The notes beneath the pieces are model-generated. The model saw only the letters and a list, made by a program, of their open reading frames with translations. It was not told the origin of the DNA and did no database searches. Both the position numbers and the translations under genes were made by a program. Positions 30,891-42,732 of a stretch of 64,000 nucleotides of DNA are shown here, piece by piece. Within the stretch, counting starts at the first letter, position 1; each line of letters begins with the position of its first letter. The stretch is from Antitrichia curtipendula (lineage: Eukaryota; Streptophyta; Bryopsida; Hypnales; Leucodontaceae), in NCBI GenBank assembly GCA_951230915.1, contig OX579640.1:8824981-8888980 (forward strand), given 5' to 3'.

Positions 30891-33800
30891 TTCTACCCTG
30901 AGCAAAGATTAAATCCAACATAATTTCCACTTCCATTGTTACATTCTACCTTACACGAAGATTTTAGCCTTGCTTCGGATACAAGTATTTTAAAGTAGTT
31001 TTGGGCCTAAAGATACCATGGTCCTTTAGGAATTAACAAATCCAAATCCAACCATGGGATCCTTTAGTTAACTTGATAGAGTACATCTTCCTAAAATTTC
31101 AGAGTAAGAAACTTTACTAATTGCAAAATCATGATGTTTGAATTTCAAAAAAAAGTATTTTCAACTCTTCCCAAATGGTTAAGTTTCATCTTTCAAACTT
31201 TTTACCCAAAAATGTGTATGTCCTACAACTTGCATCTCTCTATAATATGCTGAAAAAATAATTTGAAAGTATTTATAAAAATTAAAAAAAAAAAAAAATT
31301 ATATTCGTACTTGAAAAAAATAGAAAGTAGAAATATTTGAAGTATGATTGAAAATACTAAATTGTTAAAAATTTAGTAATAGAATTAAAAAATTTCAATA
31401 CAAACGGTTGTAATATTGTAATGAACTATAAATATCCTATATTTTTATTTTTTTTCAAAAATATTAAAAATTGAGTTCAAAGTAAGACTTCAAAGCTTAT
31501 TTGGGGATAGAGATTCTATGATTACTTGCAAACTAAAACTCCTCATAACTTTCATCTCATTAATCTAAATAGAGTGATTTAAAGATTTTTTAGAATATAT
31601 AAATTTAATAAACAAGGTTCAGTTTTTATTTTCTTAAACAAATATTAAAAAAAAAATTCAATTTTTAAAATTTGTTAAAAGTAACATGTTTCAACAAATA
31701 TCAAAAAAATCTAAGAGAAAAAATGCCAAAAAAATTAAAATAATAACAATTTAACCAAATCTAACATAATGAGGGGTGGTAGTTTTGAATTTAGTACAAA
31801 GTAGCACCATGCACTTACAAAAACATTCAAACATTCTCCACAGTTCTTCCACATTCATGCATTTTTACTTGCTTAACAAAGTACATACTTGCAATGTCAC
31901 TTATAAAGCACACATATACTTACGCTTAGACTCAAGGAAATTAAATAACTAAAAACAAACTAAAGTTTAAGTCTTACAATTTTATTAAAGGTGAAGTGGT
32001 ATATCTTTGAATGTGTTGATTTTTTCACTGTTGATTTTTCAATAGACTTGATGATTGCTGTACTTAAGTGCTAAAAACCCACGTAGCAACAAAACAAAAA
32101 AATTGGGCTCTTGTATGGCCAACATGGAGCAATCACTTAGTTAATTGATTAATATTCCTAAAATATTTTGGCCACCCTATCTATTGTATAGTGGTCAATG
32201 ATGGCTAGCTTAACATTCATAAACTTGTAAAAACTTGAGACTTTATTGGAAATTGTTCAAATTTTGTCAAAGTGTACACATTCAAGGCTACTTTTGTAAT
32301 TGACCTTCATCCCTTCATCAACTTGGATAACTTCTATCTACCTTTATTGGACTTTGTAGAAGTCAAACCTTCTTTCAATGATATGTATAACCGACTAGTA
32401 TTATAGAGGACTCTTATAATATTTGTGTTGCTAACCTTCAAGTGATTCTTCTACCCCTAGGATTTCTTAGTGCCTCCCAAAGACTCCTATTTTTTTATGA
32501 AGAAACTTCAAGGTGTAGTGATAGCATATAGTGAAGGCAAGATGGAGTAAGCCTCAACCTTGCCAACACAGGTCTTGGAGCATTTTTGTTAAGCTTTGTA
32601 TTACATTATTAAGAAATACCTTTGAGTATTTTGTGTTCCATACTCTTGTCTTCTTGGATAGTTGTGGGGTTTGGAAAAATTGATAGGTATTATGCACTCA
32701 CGGTTTTGGTCTTCTTGGATAATTGTAGGGTTTATGAGTTGATAGGTATTGTAGACTTGTAGGTTTGATCTTCTTAGATAGTTGTGGGATTTATTAATTG
32801 TTATTGCACATTTTTTTTGTGTGTGTTACACTGGATTATTGTATCCTTGATAGTATAAATATTAAAAATAATTTTGCCAAAAATGACTTATCAATCAATA
32901 GTTAGGGCAAAGGTTAATCTCTAGGATGGGCAAACTAGGCAAAGTCTCCAAATGTCTAGATTCAAAGGTGAGTGCACAAAAGATTCCCAACTTTCAACTA
33001 CTAGAGCTTTCAAAACTTGATTGAAAAGGAATGGTTGCAAGTAGAGGCTTCTTTCTGAAAAAATTATTTTGCATAATAGTTTCAAGTCTTTCTTTTTTCT
33101 TTCTTTTTCTTTGACTTCTTTTATTTTCACATTTTTTTTTATGATGCCAACCATTTGTTTGTGTTTTCTTTCCTTCTTCCTCTTCTTTATTTCTCTCTTC
33201 AAGGCCTTCATTTTCTCTTCAACAACTTTCTTATCTACTTCTTGAAGTTGTAGTAAATAACTAGTACCTATCAAAAATCTTCCATGGAGATGTGGGGTTG
33301 TATTCTATTCAAAAGTGATTGCTTGAAACCTCAAACTATATAGAATATTTAAGAAAATCTTCAAACTTGTTCCATCTTTGACCTTATTCCATATTTGACC
33401 TTTTTAATTGCCGTATATACAATAATAGTTTTTGAGGCCGGCAAGACTTGGCATTGGTTCTTTCACTATTGGGGCAATTGCATAAATCATAAAGTCCCAT
33501 TGTCTCTTCAAAGGACAAAGTAGATTTTGGGTAGGCTTCTACAGTCTTAATATTCATTGTGATTTTATTAAGAAAATATATAAAGACAAAAAAACATTAG
33601 CTTTTTGGGAATATAATTTTTATCTTAATGGGTACCTAGGAACAAAAGTTATGACACAATAAGCCCAAATTCTAATTCAACGGATAAAAAGAAACCACAA
33701 AATAAAATAAAAAAATTCTCATAAATTATATTTTTATCTATATAGGAAGTTTTAATTCATTCCATTTGGATTAGTGATGTGAAAGTTATGAACAATCTTA

Positions 33801-34749
33801 TTTTTGTAGGCAATCAGGGCATCTTTTTGGAAAAATAACTTGAAAGATTCATTAATTTTGTGATTTCAATTTTCATAATTTAAAAAAAATAAATTCATAG
33901 GGTTAAGATCTCTTACTAGAACAATCTCAACTTTGAAATTAGTGTATTTTAATTTCATCTTAGAGGTATTATCAGTTTAGTTTTTCCTTTGAATTTAAAC
34001 CTACCTCTATTTAACAAATTTTTAATGATTAAAAATTAATTACGTGTTCTTTGAATTGACACTTTTTGTAGAGGTGAACAACCTCCATCCTCATCTTAAA
34101 AAAGTGTTAGTTTTATTTATCATGTTTATGTATAGATAGAAATCTATTATAAATCAAGTATGAGGTTGAAGTTGACATTGATACAATGGCTTGAGACAAC
34201 ATAATCTGTTACAGTAGTAGGAACAATTTTATTGGAATGTAGAGTCTCTGGGATTACTTCTTCATTAAAATCTTGTAAAGAGATTTTTGTGAGTGACTTA
34301 TAGATGTTCTCGTTGTCTTTACTATTTTCAAACTCTAAAGGTTGCATACTTCGGCTACCTTCATTGTTGCTACAATAAAATTGTTGTGAATTCAATTGAT
34401 TATAAAGAGTGATGGAGTTTAGGGAAACTTGAGAGAATTTTTAAAATTTTAAGACTTTAAGAAGTGCCTTACTTGCCATCTCATTAAGATCTAACTTTAT
34501 TTCTAAACCCTTCGGTCAATAAAGATAAGTCTATTCTTTTCAATTTTTTGTGCAGCGTACTAGTTTGAGCTTGAAGGGGTGAAATATAGATATATCTAAT
34601 AGTTGCATTTCATGGAACGTATGAGCTAGTATGGCTATGGTATCCAAACCTATTTCAAATTCAAAATTTATTGCCTTTGGTGTAATATGGGATGTATGCC
34701 CATCAAGTAGCAATAGGTTTAACTTTAAAAAATAAATAAAATATATAAT
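30891..34749. other. AT-rich repeat-derived intergenic DNA
   Basis: Contains relics of a dispersed family: 31490-31600 matches 51950-52060 and 63480-63570 in reverse orientation through AATGAGATGAAAGTTATGAGG and AGTTTTAGTTTGCA. 33600-34060 carries AAAGTTATGA…CAATCTTATTTTT phrases like those at 35080-35120. A Lys-rich frame on the minus strand at 32921-33274 is low complexity. No gene is supported. Confidence 0.5.
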
Positions 34750-35330
34750 TTTATACTATTTAACCCCTAAAGCCCCGCTTGTCCCCTCGAGGGACAATTT
34801 GGGTCCGGGTAGGTTCCTATTGTCTCAATTTGAAGTGAATTTTTTTGAGATTTTTGAGGTTGTATAGCCTTGCAAGAGCTTTGTGGATATATAATTTTTG
34901 TTTCAATCGGATGCCGGATGAAAAAGTTATGGCACAGTGAGCAAGAAATGGAGATTAGTGGACAGGCCAAAAAAATTACAAAAAATCAAAATAATTTTTT
35001 TTGAGTTTTTTTCCTAAAATATTTTGTTTTTACCTATACGTGAAGCTTTGATTCATTCTATTTGGACAATTGATGAGAAAGTTATGGACAATCTTATTTT
35101 TTCGGGCAATTTAAGCATCTTCTTGAAAAAAACTTTTTGTTCAACTTTGAATGCTAATATCTTCCAATCCGTACGGTGAATTTGATGAAATTTTTACTAC
35201 ATGATCTCAGACAAGTTAAGTACAAGATCCTACAGTTAAATTTCCCAAAAAACAAAAAAATTGTTTCCTTAAGTGAATACAACAGAAATTGTAGTTTTGA
35301 GTGTCTTTTGGCAGAAAACACCCTCGAAGC
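34750..35330 (+). repeat. Left arm of a ~550-bp inverted repeat
   Basis: It begins with the GC-rich edge AAAGCCCCGCTTGTCCCCTC and continues AT-rich to about 35330. The reverse complement of 49685-50225 follows it closely, including AAGTTATGGCACAGTGAGCAA, TTTTTGTTTCAATCGGATGCC and GATCTCAGACAAGTTAAGTAC. The two arms lie about 14.4 kb apart and enclose the O-fucosyltransferase and ACX3 genes. Confidence 0.85.
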
Positions 35331-37649
35331 TTAGGGTTAAATGTAAATTTGACCGTGTCCAATTAAAATGGCCAAAACTTTTTTTAAATTGAATTTCTTG
35401 CCCATAAGCATAGGTTCAGGGTGTCGAGGTTAAAATCAATTGATACAACATATCCCAACTTCATTTTTATCCTTTATTGTTTATTTTTACAATAATATTG
35501 CAATTTTCAATACATATATAAGATTATATATAATTGAGTGCTGATTCCAAAACACTCTCAAAGACCTAAGATTTAATGCAAGTTCAAAGCAAGAAATCAT
35601 CATTTGCATGAATTAAGGGAGTTTAATTGCCTCATCCTTTGAAAGAACATTCTCTCATAGACACCACACCTAGTGGTTAGGGGAGACCAGCATTTCCTGC
35701 CAAAATAAGAAATTAAAGTTGGGAAAGATGATTTGACATATGCTTAAAAAAAAATATTTTGCAAGATTTGTTTCTTCCCATGCACTTTTTCAATTTGAAA
35801 ATGTAATTTCCCAAATTGTTGGTATATATTTTCTTAAATACTTTTGAATTTTGAGTTGAATGGAAGTTAACCTTCTGTTTTGAATTATCGTACATTCAGG
35901 TCAAATTTGGCACCTTGATGTCAAAATAATTTAATTTTGGCATTTGGACAATTCGGTAGCTTAATCCAATTTTCTTGGCTTTTGGCATGTTGCTCTTCCT
36001 AATTATTTCATACTTTGATAAAATGATTTGATTTTTTCTATTCACATGTGAATATTTTTTTTTAATATTTTTTGTTAAGAATAATTCCTGAATGTTTGGA
36101 ATTTTGAATGATGAAATTTTCTCAATAGTTGTACAATTTTTCATATTTTATATATGCTCCAAAATTTTCCCTAATTATTTACAAATTGACCTATACATAG
36201 GTTAAATAAGACCCTTGTCAAAGTTGGAGAACAACGTTAACTTTAAAACATTCCGACATCCAATTTTTGGATGACTAACACACTGAAGTTCAAGTTTCAT
36301 TCTCATTATTGCTTGGATGAAAGTCATCTTAATTTGTGGAGATACTTTAAGAAGTTGTTGTCCTATCTAATGGTTGGATTTGGTGTTACTAGAGTACATA
36401 TTTTTCTAAATTTACAAATGTGGAAGTATATCAAGTAATTGACCAAGCCCAAATTGCATTGACTCTAGTTCAAAGCTAGATTTGCGAAAAAGAGGTCATA
36501 GATTTAAAGAACACAAAAATTTCAAAAAATCACCTTGTGAAGAGAACCTCATTTCAAATCCATTCCAACAAATTGCACTCAAAATATGATAATATTTTGC
36601 TTGTAATTGAATTTAGAACAAATTTTGTAATTTTCCTTTCAAAATTTATAAAAAAGTATTGGTGGTAGCACTGGTGAATCTAACTGTATAGTTGGAATCT
36701 AGAATTCAAAATTTACAATTTTCATTTGTATATGAATTCCAAAATATTCTTCCAAATAACACTTTACGATGATTGTTCTCAAATCGTGAATTCTGGATAA
36801 GACTCTGGACGTTTAGGGGTTAAGCAATTCATTCTCACTTTTGTTTAGATGCTTTTTTTGACTTAGTGACGGGTCGAGGTCGGGGCGTTTCTATTGGGTC
36901 ACCAGTCCCGAGCAGAAACACTGTAGCCTTTCGCTGGAACGCTAATTTCGCTCTGCAATGAGTTGCGGGACGTCAGTTTCATCTGCGATCGTTTCGCTGC
37001 AAGGAATCTTTCGTTCTGATGCTGCGATGGAGTGCTTTGGATCGCTATTCGTCGTTATTAAGACTTTTTCCGCCTCCGTTTGAGCTTCATTCCAATCATT
37101 TTGGTCCCTGTTCGGCACAACCAAAAAAATTTCGTGAGGATTTTTTGTCGGCTTGGTGCGCGGATTTGTGCCAATGTTTTTTCCATTACCTAGATTTTCC
37201 GGAACTCCGCTTACGGATCATCTTCTATTGTTTTGATTTTAGCTTGATTTCGACCATTCTGTCGCTGCATTCGGCCCAATAGAGAAACAACGTGTCAAGG
37301 TCTTGCTGTAGGATTGAATCACAGGCTTCTGGTGGTAAATTCATTGAATTCCTGGAGTGCATGGAATCTTTCGGAATGATCCAGACGTGGATAGCAACGT
37401 TCCTCTTCAGCTGTAGGGTGCCGCAACATTTTTGTTGAGATCTATGGTATTTTTCTTGTATTCAGGACATTGAATTATGCGACTTTGAATCCTATGTAGA
37501 TTTTGAGAATTTCCCAGCTAATCGTCTTGCGATTTAGTTTAAGATCGAGGAGTTGAATTTCGCTTTGTGGCGAGTTTTCTAAACCGTTCGCGAATGAGCT
37601 TCTCAGCGGGGAAGACAATTTGTTAGGGTTACTTGTTGGAAAGCTAGAG
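35331..37649. other. Intergenic and 5' flank of the O-fucosyltransferase gene
   Basis: AT-rich to about 36830 without coding signal. From about 36860 the base composition becomes balanced (GACGGGTCGAGGTCGGGGCG), which fits the promoter and leader of the gene starting at 37650. A non-coding first exon in 37000-37600 is possible but not demonstrable. Confidence 0.4.
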
Positions 37650-40600
37650 ATGTCTAAAAGTATGGGAATTTTCCGCCGAATGAACTCCATGGGGCGAAGA
37701 GATGGAGTGAAGATGTTGAGCGTGTGGATGGCGATGGTGGTGGCCGCCTTGCCTGTATTGAGTCCGAATCTATTCCCGGCATCCAGTTGGGAGACCTCTC
37801 TGTTTTCTGTAAGTTATTAACATATCGCTTTCTTTCAAATTAATGTCTTATAAAGTGTGAAGTCAAGCTTGTCCTGGCATGGATGATGTTTTGGTAAGTT
37901 ATTCTAACTCAACCATGCCCAAGCTTCAACTCAGCGATGCTTGGGAAACTCAAGTTTAAGTGATTCTATTCCAAATCAGTGGCTAGAATTACTGTAGTTG
38001 AAATGTTAGGCAACTATTGGACTGTTAATACAGCTGCTGATAGAAAAATGTTTGGAAGCAATGAAAATGACGCAAGAAAATCCTGAAATCCTCTTCGAAA
38101 CAATCAAAAAAGAACTATAAATAAATAAAAGTAGGATCTTAAAATGACCCTTAAAGCTACCGTTTGATGGTGCAGATGTGACGAAATAGTCGAAAATGAG
38201 TGAATTCCAGTAAAATCGACTTTTTACGAAGTGCTCAATTACACACTTTCGTGTTGCAACAGTTTTGTTCTGTTGTGCAAGTGATCATCAGACAATGTGG
38301 ATTTAGCAGTCATTGATTTGTGATTGTTGCTGCAGGAATGGGAACCTCCTACTGCCAAGCACGAGGCTCTTTTAGACTCACTTCGCAATGCAAGACTTGT
38401 AAGCACAAAAAATGCTCGAGCTTTTTTTGTCAGGATATAGGAAGGACTTTGCTCGCCTAGGAGCAATTTAAAAAAAATATTGAAGTTGAAATGTTTTGAT
38501 TTTCCTATGCTATTGCATTTTACTGACTGATTATTTTTGAAAAGTGTACGACTTTCCACTTCTGTTGAGATTCTCCGTCATACCACCTGAGCTTGTTTTG
38601 TATGTCAGCACGAAACAGAACCTGAAGGATTGTGGGATCGACCAGACAGTGGAGGGTGGATGCCGTGTACTCGTCGAGACGATGAATCCTGTAAGTTGCA
38701 AGTACTTGATTGACATTTCAAACTCAATGACACTTTTCTGGAGATCTTCACTGTTTCTTATTATCTAATTGCTCTGAGATTTTCAGTGACATCTCTTCCT
38801 GCAGTTTAGTTTCTTTCTGCGTTCAATGAAATTCATACTATCATTATATCTGATACTACTTATCTCATCTAATATCAGAATATGTTGGCCTCTCTGGAGC
38901 AGCTCGTCCAGCTGTTTCTAACGGATATTTGCAAGTCTTTTTGGAAGGCGGCTTGAATCAACAGCGAATGGGGGTTAGTCTTTCTCCTTTCGAGATTGCT
39001 TGAAATTGATATTGATTTGATTGTGTGTTAGCTATACTACTCAAAGTTCTCTATTTGAAAGATTAGATGGTGGTCGATTTCTTCACAGATTTGTGATGCC
39101 GTTGCTGTCGCGAAAATTATGAATGCAACACTGCTTCTTCCTCAATTCGATGTCAATCCTGTTTGGAAAGACTTCAGGTATGCAGCAATGGAAGTCAAGC
39201 TGCTAAATCTTTCTCACTAGTTATTTACTGATTATAATTTAAACCTATAATAGCAATACTTTGTTCCTCTTATATGGTCAGGGCTACGCTCTTTATCAAG
39301 TTAAGGATCAATTAGGATGCTTTGTTTGACACTTTACGGAATCAGCGATTTTTTTGATTCGGATGCAAGTATGCAAAGCTGAGCAAAGGAGTTGCTGCAG
39401 CTCATTTGCAGACATATTTGATGTGGATCATTTCTTGAAGACATTGATCCTTGACGTCAATATTGTAACTGAGCTGCCTCGAGAGTTTGAGTGGAGCACG
39501 AGGGAATATTATGCAACTGGTTATCGTGCTACTCGCGTAAAAAGTGCTCCTGTGCAAGCCTCTCCTGAGTGGTACATAGAAAATGTGCTGCCTCTCATGA
39601 AAAGGTATGAGAAGCTCCTCTCCTGCACTCTCGCCAGGCTGCCTTTCAGCAACAGATTGCATCGTGTACGATCTATTTATGAAGCATTCATTCCTAGTGC
39701 TTTTTTCTGGCATTTCTTGCTAAAACCTGTAAGATGTGCTGGTTCTTTGGCAGCTCCGGGGTGGTTGCAGTTGCGCCCTTTTCACACAGGCTTGCTTTCA
39801 ATGAACTTCCGGATGAGATTCAGCGTTTGCGATGCAAAGTTAACTTTGAAGCTCTGCGATTTGTGCCTAGCATTGAGCACTTGGGGAACCTTTTAGTGGA
39901 AAGGCTTCGAAAGTCTCAAGCACGGAATGTAGATAGTGATACTGGGAAACATAAATATCTAGCTCTACACCTTCGTTTTGACAAGGTAGAGTGGCAACGC
40001 CTGCTTTGCCTTCTGTCATGCATCGTGTTAAAAACTGTCTGTAGTATTTAGTAGTACTCCACCAATCTTATGCAGTCAGTCCAAGATTTGATTGCAGTCT
40101 TTTACTGTATTAGCAAGTATCTGGCCGTTTGTGGGGTGGCTGCATTCTAGAGATCGTCATGATATTATGTAAATATGTGCTGAGACCTTTTGGTGATTAT
40201 GTGGAGCTTAATAAGTAGAGGATTTGTTGTTGCACCTTATGAGTGTACTTTGCAGGACATGGCTGCACATTCTGCATGTGACTTTGGAGGTGGCAAGGCA
40301 GAGCGATTAGCTCTCGCCAAATATCGTAGCGTTGTTTGGCAAGGACGTGTTAGCAATGCTCTTCTTTCAGACAAGGAATTGCGTCACAGGGGTAAATGCC
40401 CAATGACACCTGAAGAGGTCGGCATAATGTTGGCAGCTTTAGGCTTCGGCCCCGAGACGCACGTGTATCTGGCCTCATACACGGTGGGTATTCAGTCATT
40501 CTGAGTTCGTGAAGATTTTACAGGCTGTTTGTTTTCATAACGTTTCAGGATCTTGTGATTGTATTTTTTCGAGATGATTTTTGACGTTTTGCAAGAGCTC

Positions 40601-41484
40601 TGCATAGTTGAACAGTTTTTAGCTGTATTGAGTAGTTTATACTTCTGAGCAATCGGTTCTCGGTCAGTATTTCTTCTGACGGCCTTCGTCATTTCTATTC
40701 TGGACTTGTGGCAGGTTTATGGGGGATCTGCAAGGATGAATCTTCTACAGACCTTGTTTCCTGGCATGGACACGAAAAATACTCTAGCCACAGCTGAGGA
40801 GCTTCAGCCGTTTGCTGGGAAAGCCTCACAACTGGCAGCAATTGACTACCATGTTTCTCTTCATAGTGACATCTTCATGTCTGCATCGCGTGGCAACATG
40901 CACAACTCTGTGGTAAGTATTCAATGACGAGCGTTTGCAAAAATCATTGTGAAACCTTCTTAACCTGGCCAGACTTCCAAGTACATCTCGATGATCGTTG
41001 TATGCTTTTGCGCTAATTCTAAACTTCAGTATCTTGGACCACATCAGGTGAATTCATACGCCATTCATATTAGGCTCTTGCACATCACTGTATCAAACCT
41101 TGGAATCTGTTTTGTACAGCACAATTTAGTATAAACCAAGCAGCGATGATGTGCTAAGTTGAGAAGAATGTAATGGTCATTCTGATTATATCAATCCAAT
41201 GCTACTCTCTTTCTTATGTGTCTCCCCACGTATTTATCCTGCAGGCAGCGCATCGCACATATTTGAACGTGAAGAAGACAATAAAACCAGATATGAATTT
41301 GATGGCTCGTCTTTTTCTAAACGAAAGCTTGACATGGCCAGAGTTCAGGAGAACCGTGCTTGAAGGTCACAGAAGTAGGATGGGCCAAGTCACCCTGCGA
41401 CAGCCCACTCAGTCGATTTACACGTATCCAGCACCAGACTGCATGTGCACTGCTAGGCGCTCGATTGCTGAAATCAAAGACTGA
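37650..41484 (+). CDS. GDP-fucose protein O-fucosyltransferase-like (GT106/PF10250), 521 aa, ten exons
   Basis: Plant Golgi glycosyltransferase-like protein. Exons: 37650-37808, 38336-38398, 38609-38690, 38903-38973, 39089-39177, 39401-39604, 39754-39985, 40256-40483, 40715-40912 and 41245-41484; the phases add up to 522 codons. A basic N-terminus (FRRMNSMGRRDGVK) precedes a hydrophobic segment at residues 22-37, fitting a type II membrane anchor. Family marks in order: GYLQVFLEGGLNQQRMGICD, then KIMNATLLLPQF, FADIFDVDHF, EYYATGYRATRV, LALHLRFDK, RHRGKCPMTPEEVGIMLAALGF, THVYLASYTVYGG, AIDYHVSLHSDIFM and the C-terminal YPAPDCMC. The acceptor chosen for exon 4 (38902|38903) keeps the frame; a nearby acceptor at 38878 would create TAA at the junction. 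The acceptor polysaccharide or protein cannot be inferred. It is convergent with the ACX3 gene. Confidence 0.9.
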
Positions 41485-42732
41485 ACAACTGCTGCAGCTC
41501 GCTAGGTAGTTGTAACCATTTATTTAGACATAAGAGCAATCGCATGGATCCCCCAAGGAGCAATTTTAAATTGGGGATGCGGGACGACCGTTGGTGATCG
41601 AGACCTCTGTGGTAACCGCATCTTACCTTTTGTATGTTAGCTGAATGTTTCCTCTTGGAACTACTTTTTTGCATACAAACGGTAACTGTAGTTGGTGCGG
41701 TTACCACATTCACATCTGCTTAGACTGTCGAGGGAGGTGGTCGATGTCCCCTTGGTCTACTGTCTGCTTGGATGACAACAGATTCTTAAGAGGTATCATA
41801 GTGAATGAGCATGTAACATAGTTGGAAACGTTGATTCAATCAGAGTTTTTCTTCAATTCAGCTTCACTTTGAATGATGGTTTCACGTTTATTGCATTTCG
41901 AACCCTCACAAGACTGATAACAGTCAAATGTACAATTTGGGCATCAAGAGGCAGGACGCTAAAGACCTCCCATCGAACTCTCTGGAATCGAACTCTCTGG
42001 TGGATTAAACATAGTAAAGAACTGTGCCGGGAAGGAAACCTGGTAATGCATACCCAAACTGCAATCTTTGAATTGCAATAACACTCAATTTAAAGAATTT
42101 TTTAGAGTTATATAAAGTGGATTAGAAAGTAAACTTGGTAAGTTGTTCTCGCTAGGTGAGTCCAAATTCAATTGAAACTACTCTTGGTAAGTTCTTTCGT
42201 TAGCTGAGATCAAAATGCATTGCAAATTTGGAAATGTTTGAGAAGGACAAAGTGTACTACATTTTATTAAGGATTTGAGACTTCGAACCCCAAGAGAATC
42301 TAAATATTATCCAAAAGACTTGATGTGCACTCTGTCCGTGCCTGATGACCTTTAAAGTAATATGTAGACACCATGGGAAGAATTATTCCCTACCAGAACC
42401 GGTCTATGTTTTCAATCTTTTAAGATTGACTGGACTTCGAGAACTACATCTATGACGTTCCGGTACGTCATTTGCAGGACCTGACAATGCAACTTATTGA
42501 AGCTCACATTAACATCCAAAGCTTCAATAAGTTGTATTGTAACGACCCAGTTAAATGATGTCGAACTGAACAAGCTTGCTTCTTCCAGAAGTACTTGTGG
42601 TTAAAATTGCTCCATATAATGAACTTTCTACTCATAAGTTTTCTTATGTCTTCTTCATTGTTTGAAAAAAGGCTCAAAATTCTTCAAGTCCAAGGACATT
42701 GTCACTGTCCCAGAACCAACGTGTGCCTCAGA
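41485..42732. other. Convergent intergenic region
   Basis: Between two gene 3' ends. It holds a 12-bp inverted pair GTGGTAACCGCA (41609-41620) / TGCGGTTACCAC (41696-41707), a small tandem ATCGAACTCTCTGG near 41975-42000, and the hairpin at 42485-42539. No coding region. Confidence 0.45.
42485..42539. other. 20-bp-stem hairpin
   Basis: Arms CAATGCAACTTATTGAAGCT (42485-42504) and AGCTTCAATAAGTTGTATTG (42520-42539) pair at 19 of 20 positions (the last as G-U in RNA) around a 15-base loop. It is short for a plant pre-miRNA. It could be a foldback relic or a 3' processing structure downstream of ACX3. Confidence 0.6.

Noticed and set aside
32921..33274. Lys/Glu-rich minus-strand open frame
   Set aside because: Low-complexity reading of an AT-rich poly-T/C tract; no motif, splice context or start support.
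34767..34970. Conserved small peptide frame shared with 50024-50218
   Set aside because: Both are parts of the same inverted repeat; the shared reading reflects repeat identity, not selection on a protein.
41609..41707. 12-bp inverted pair GTGGTAACCGCA/TGCGGTTACCAC
   Set aside because: Too short and isolated to call an element or a terminator.
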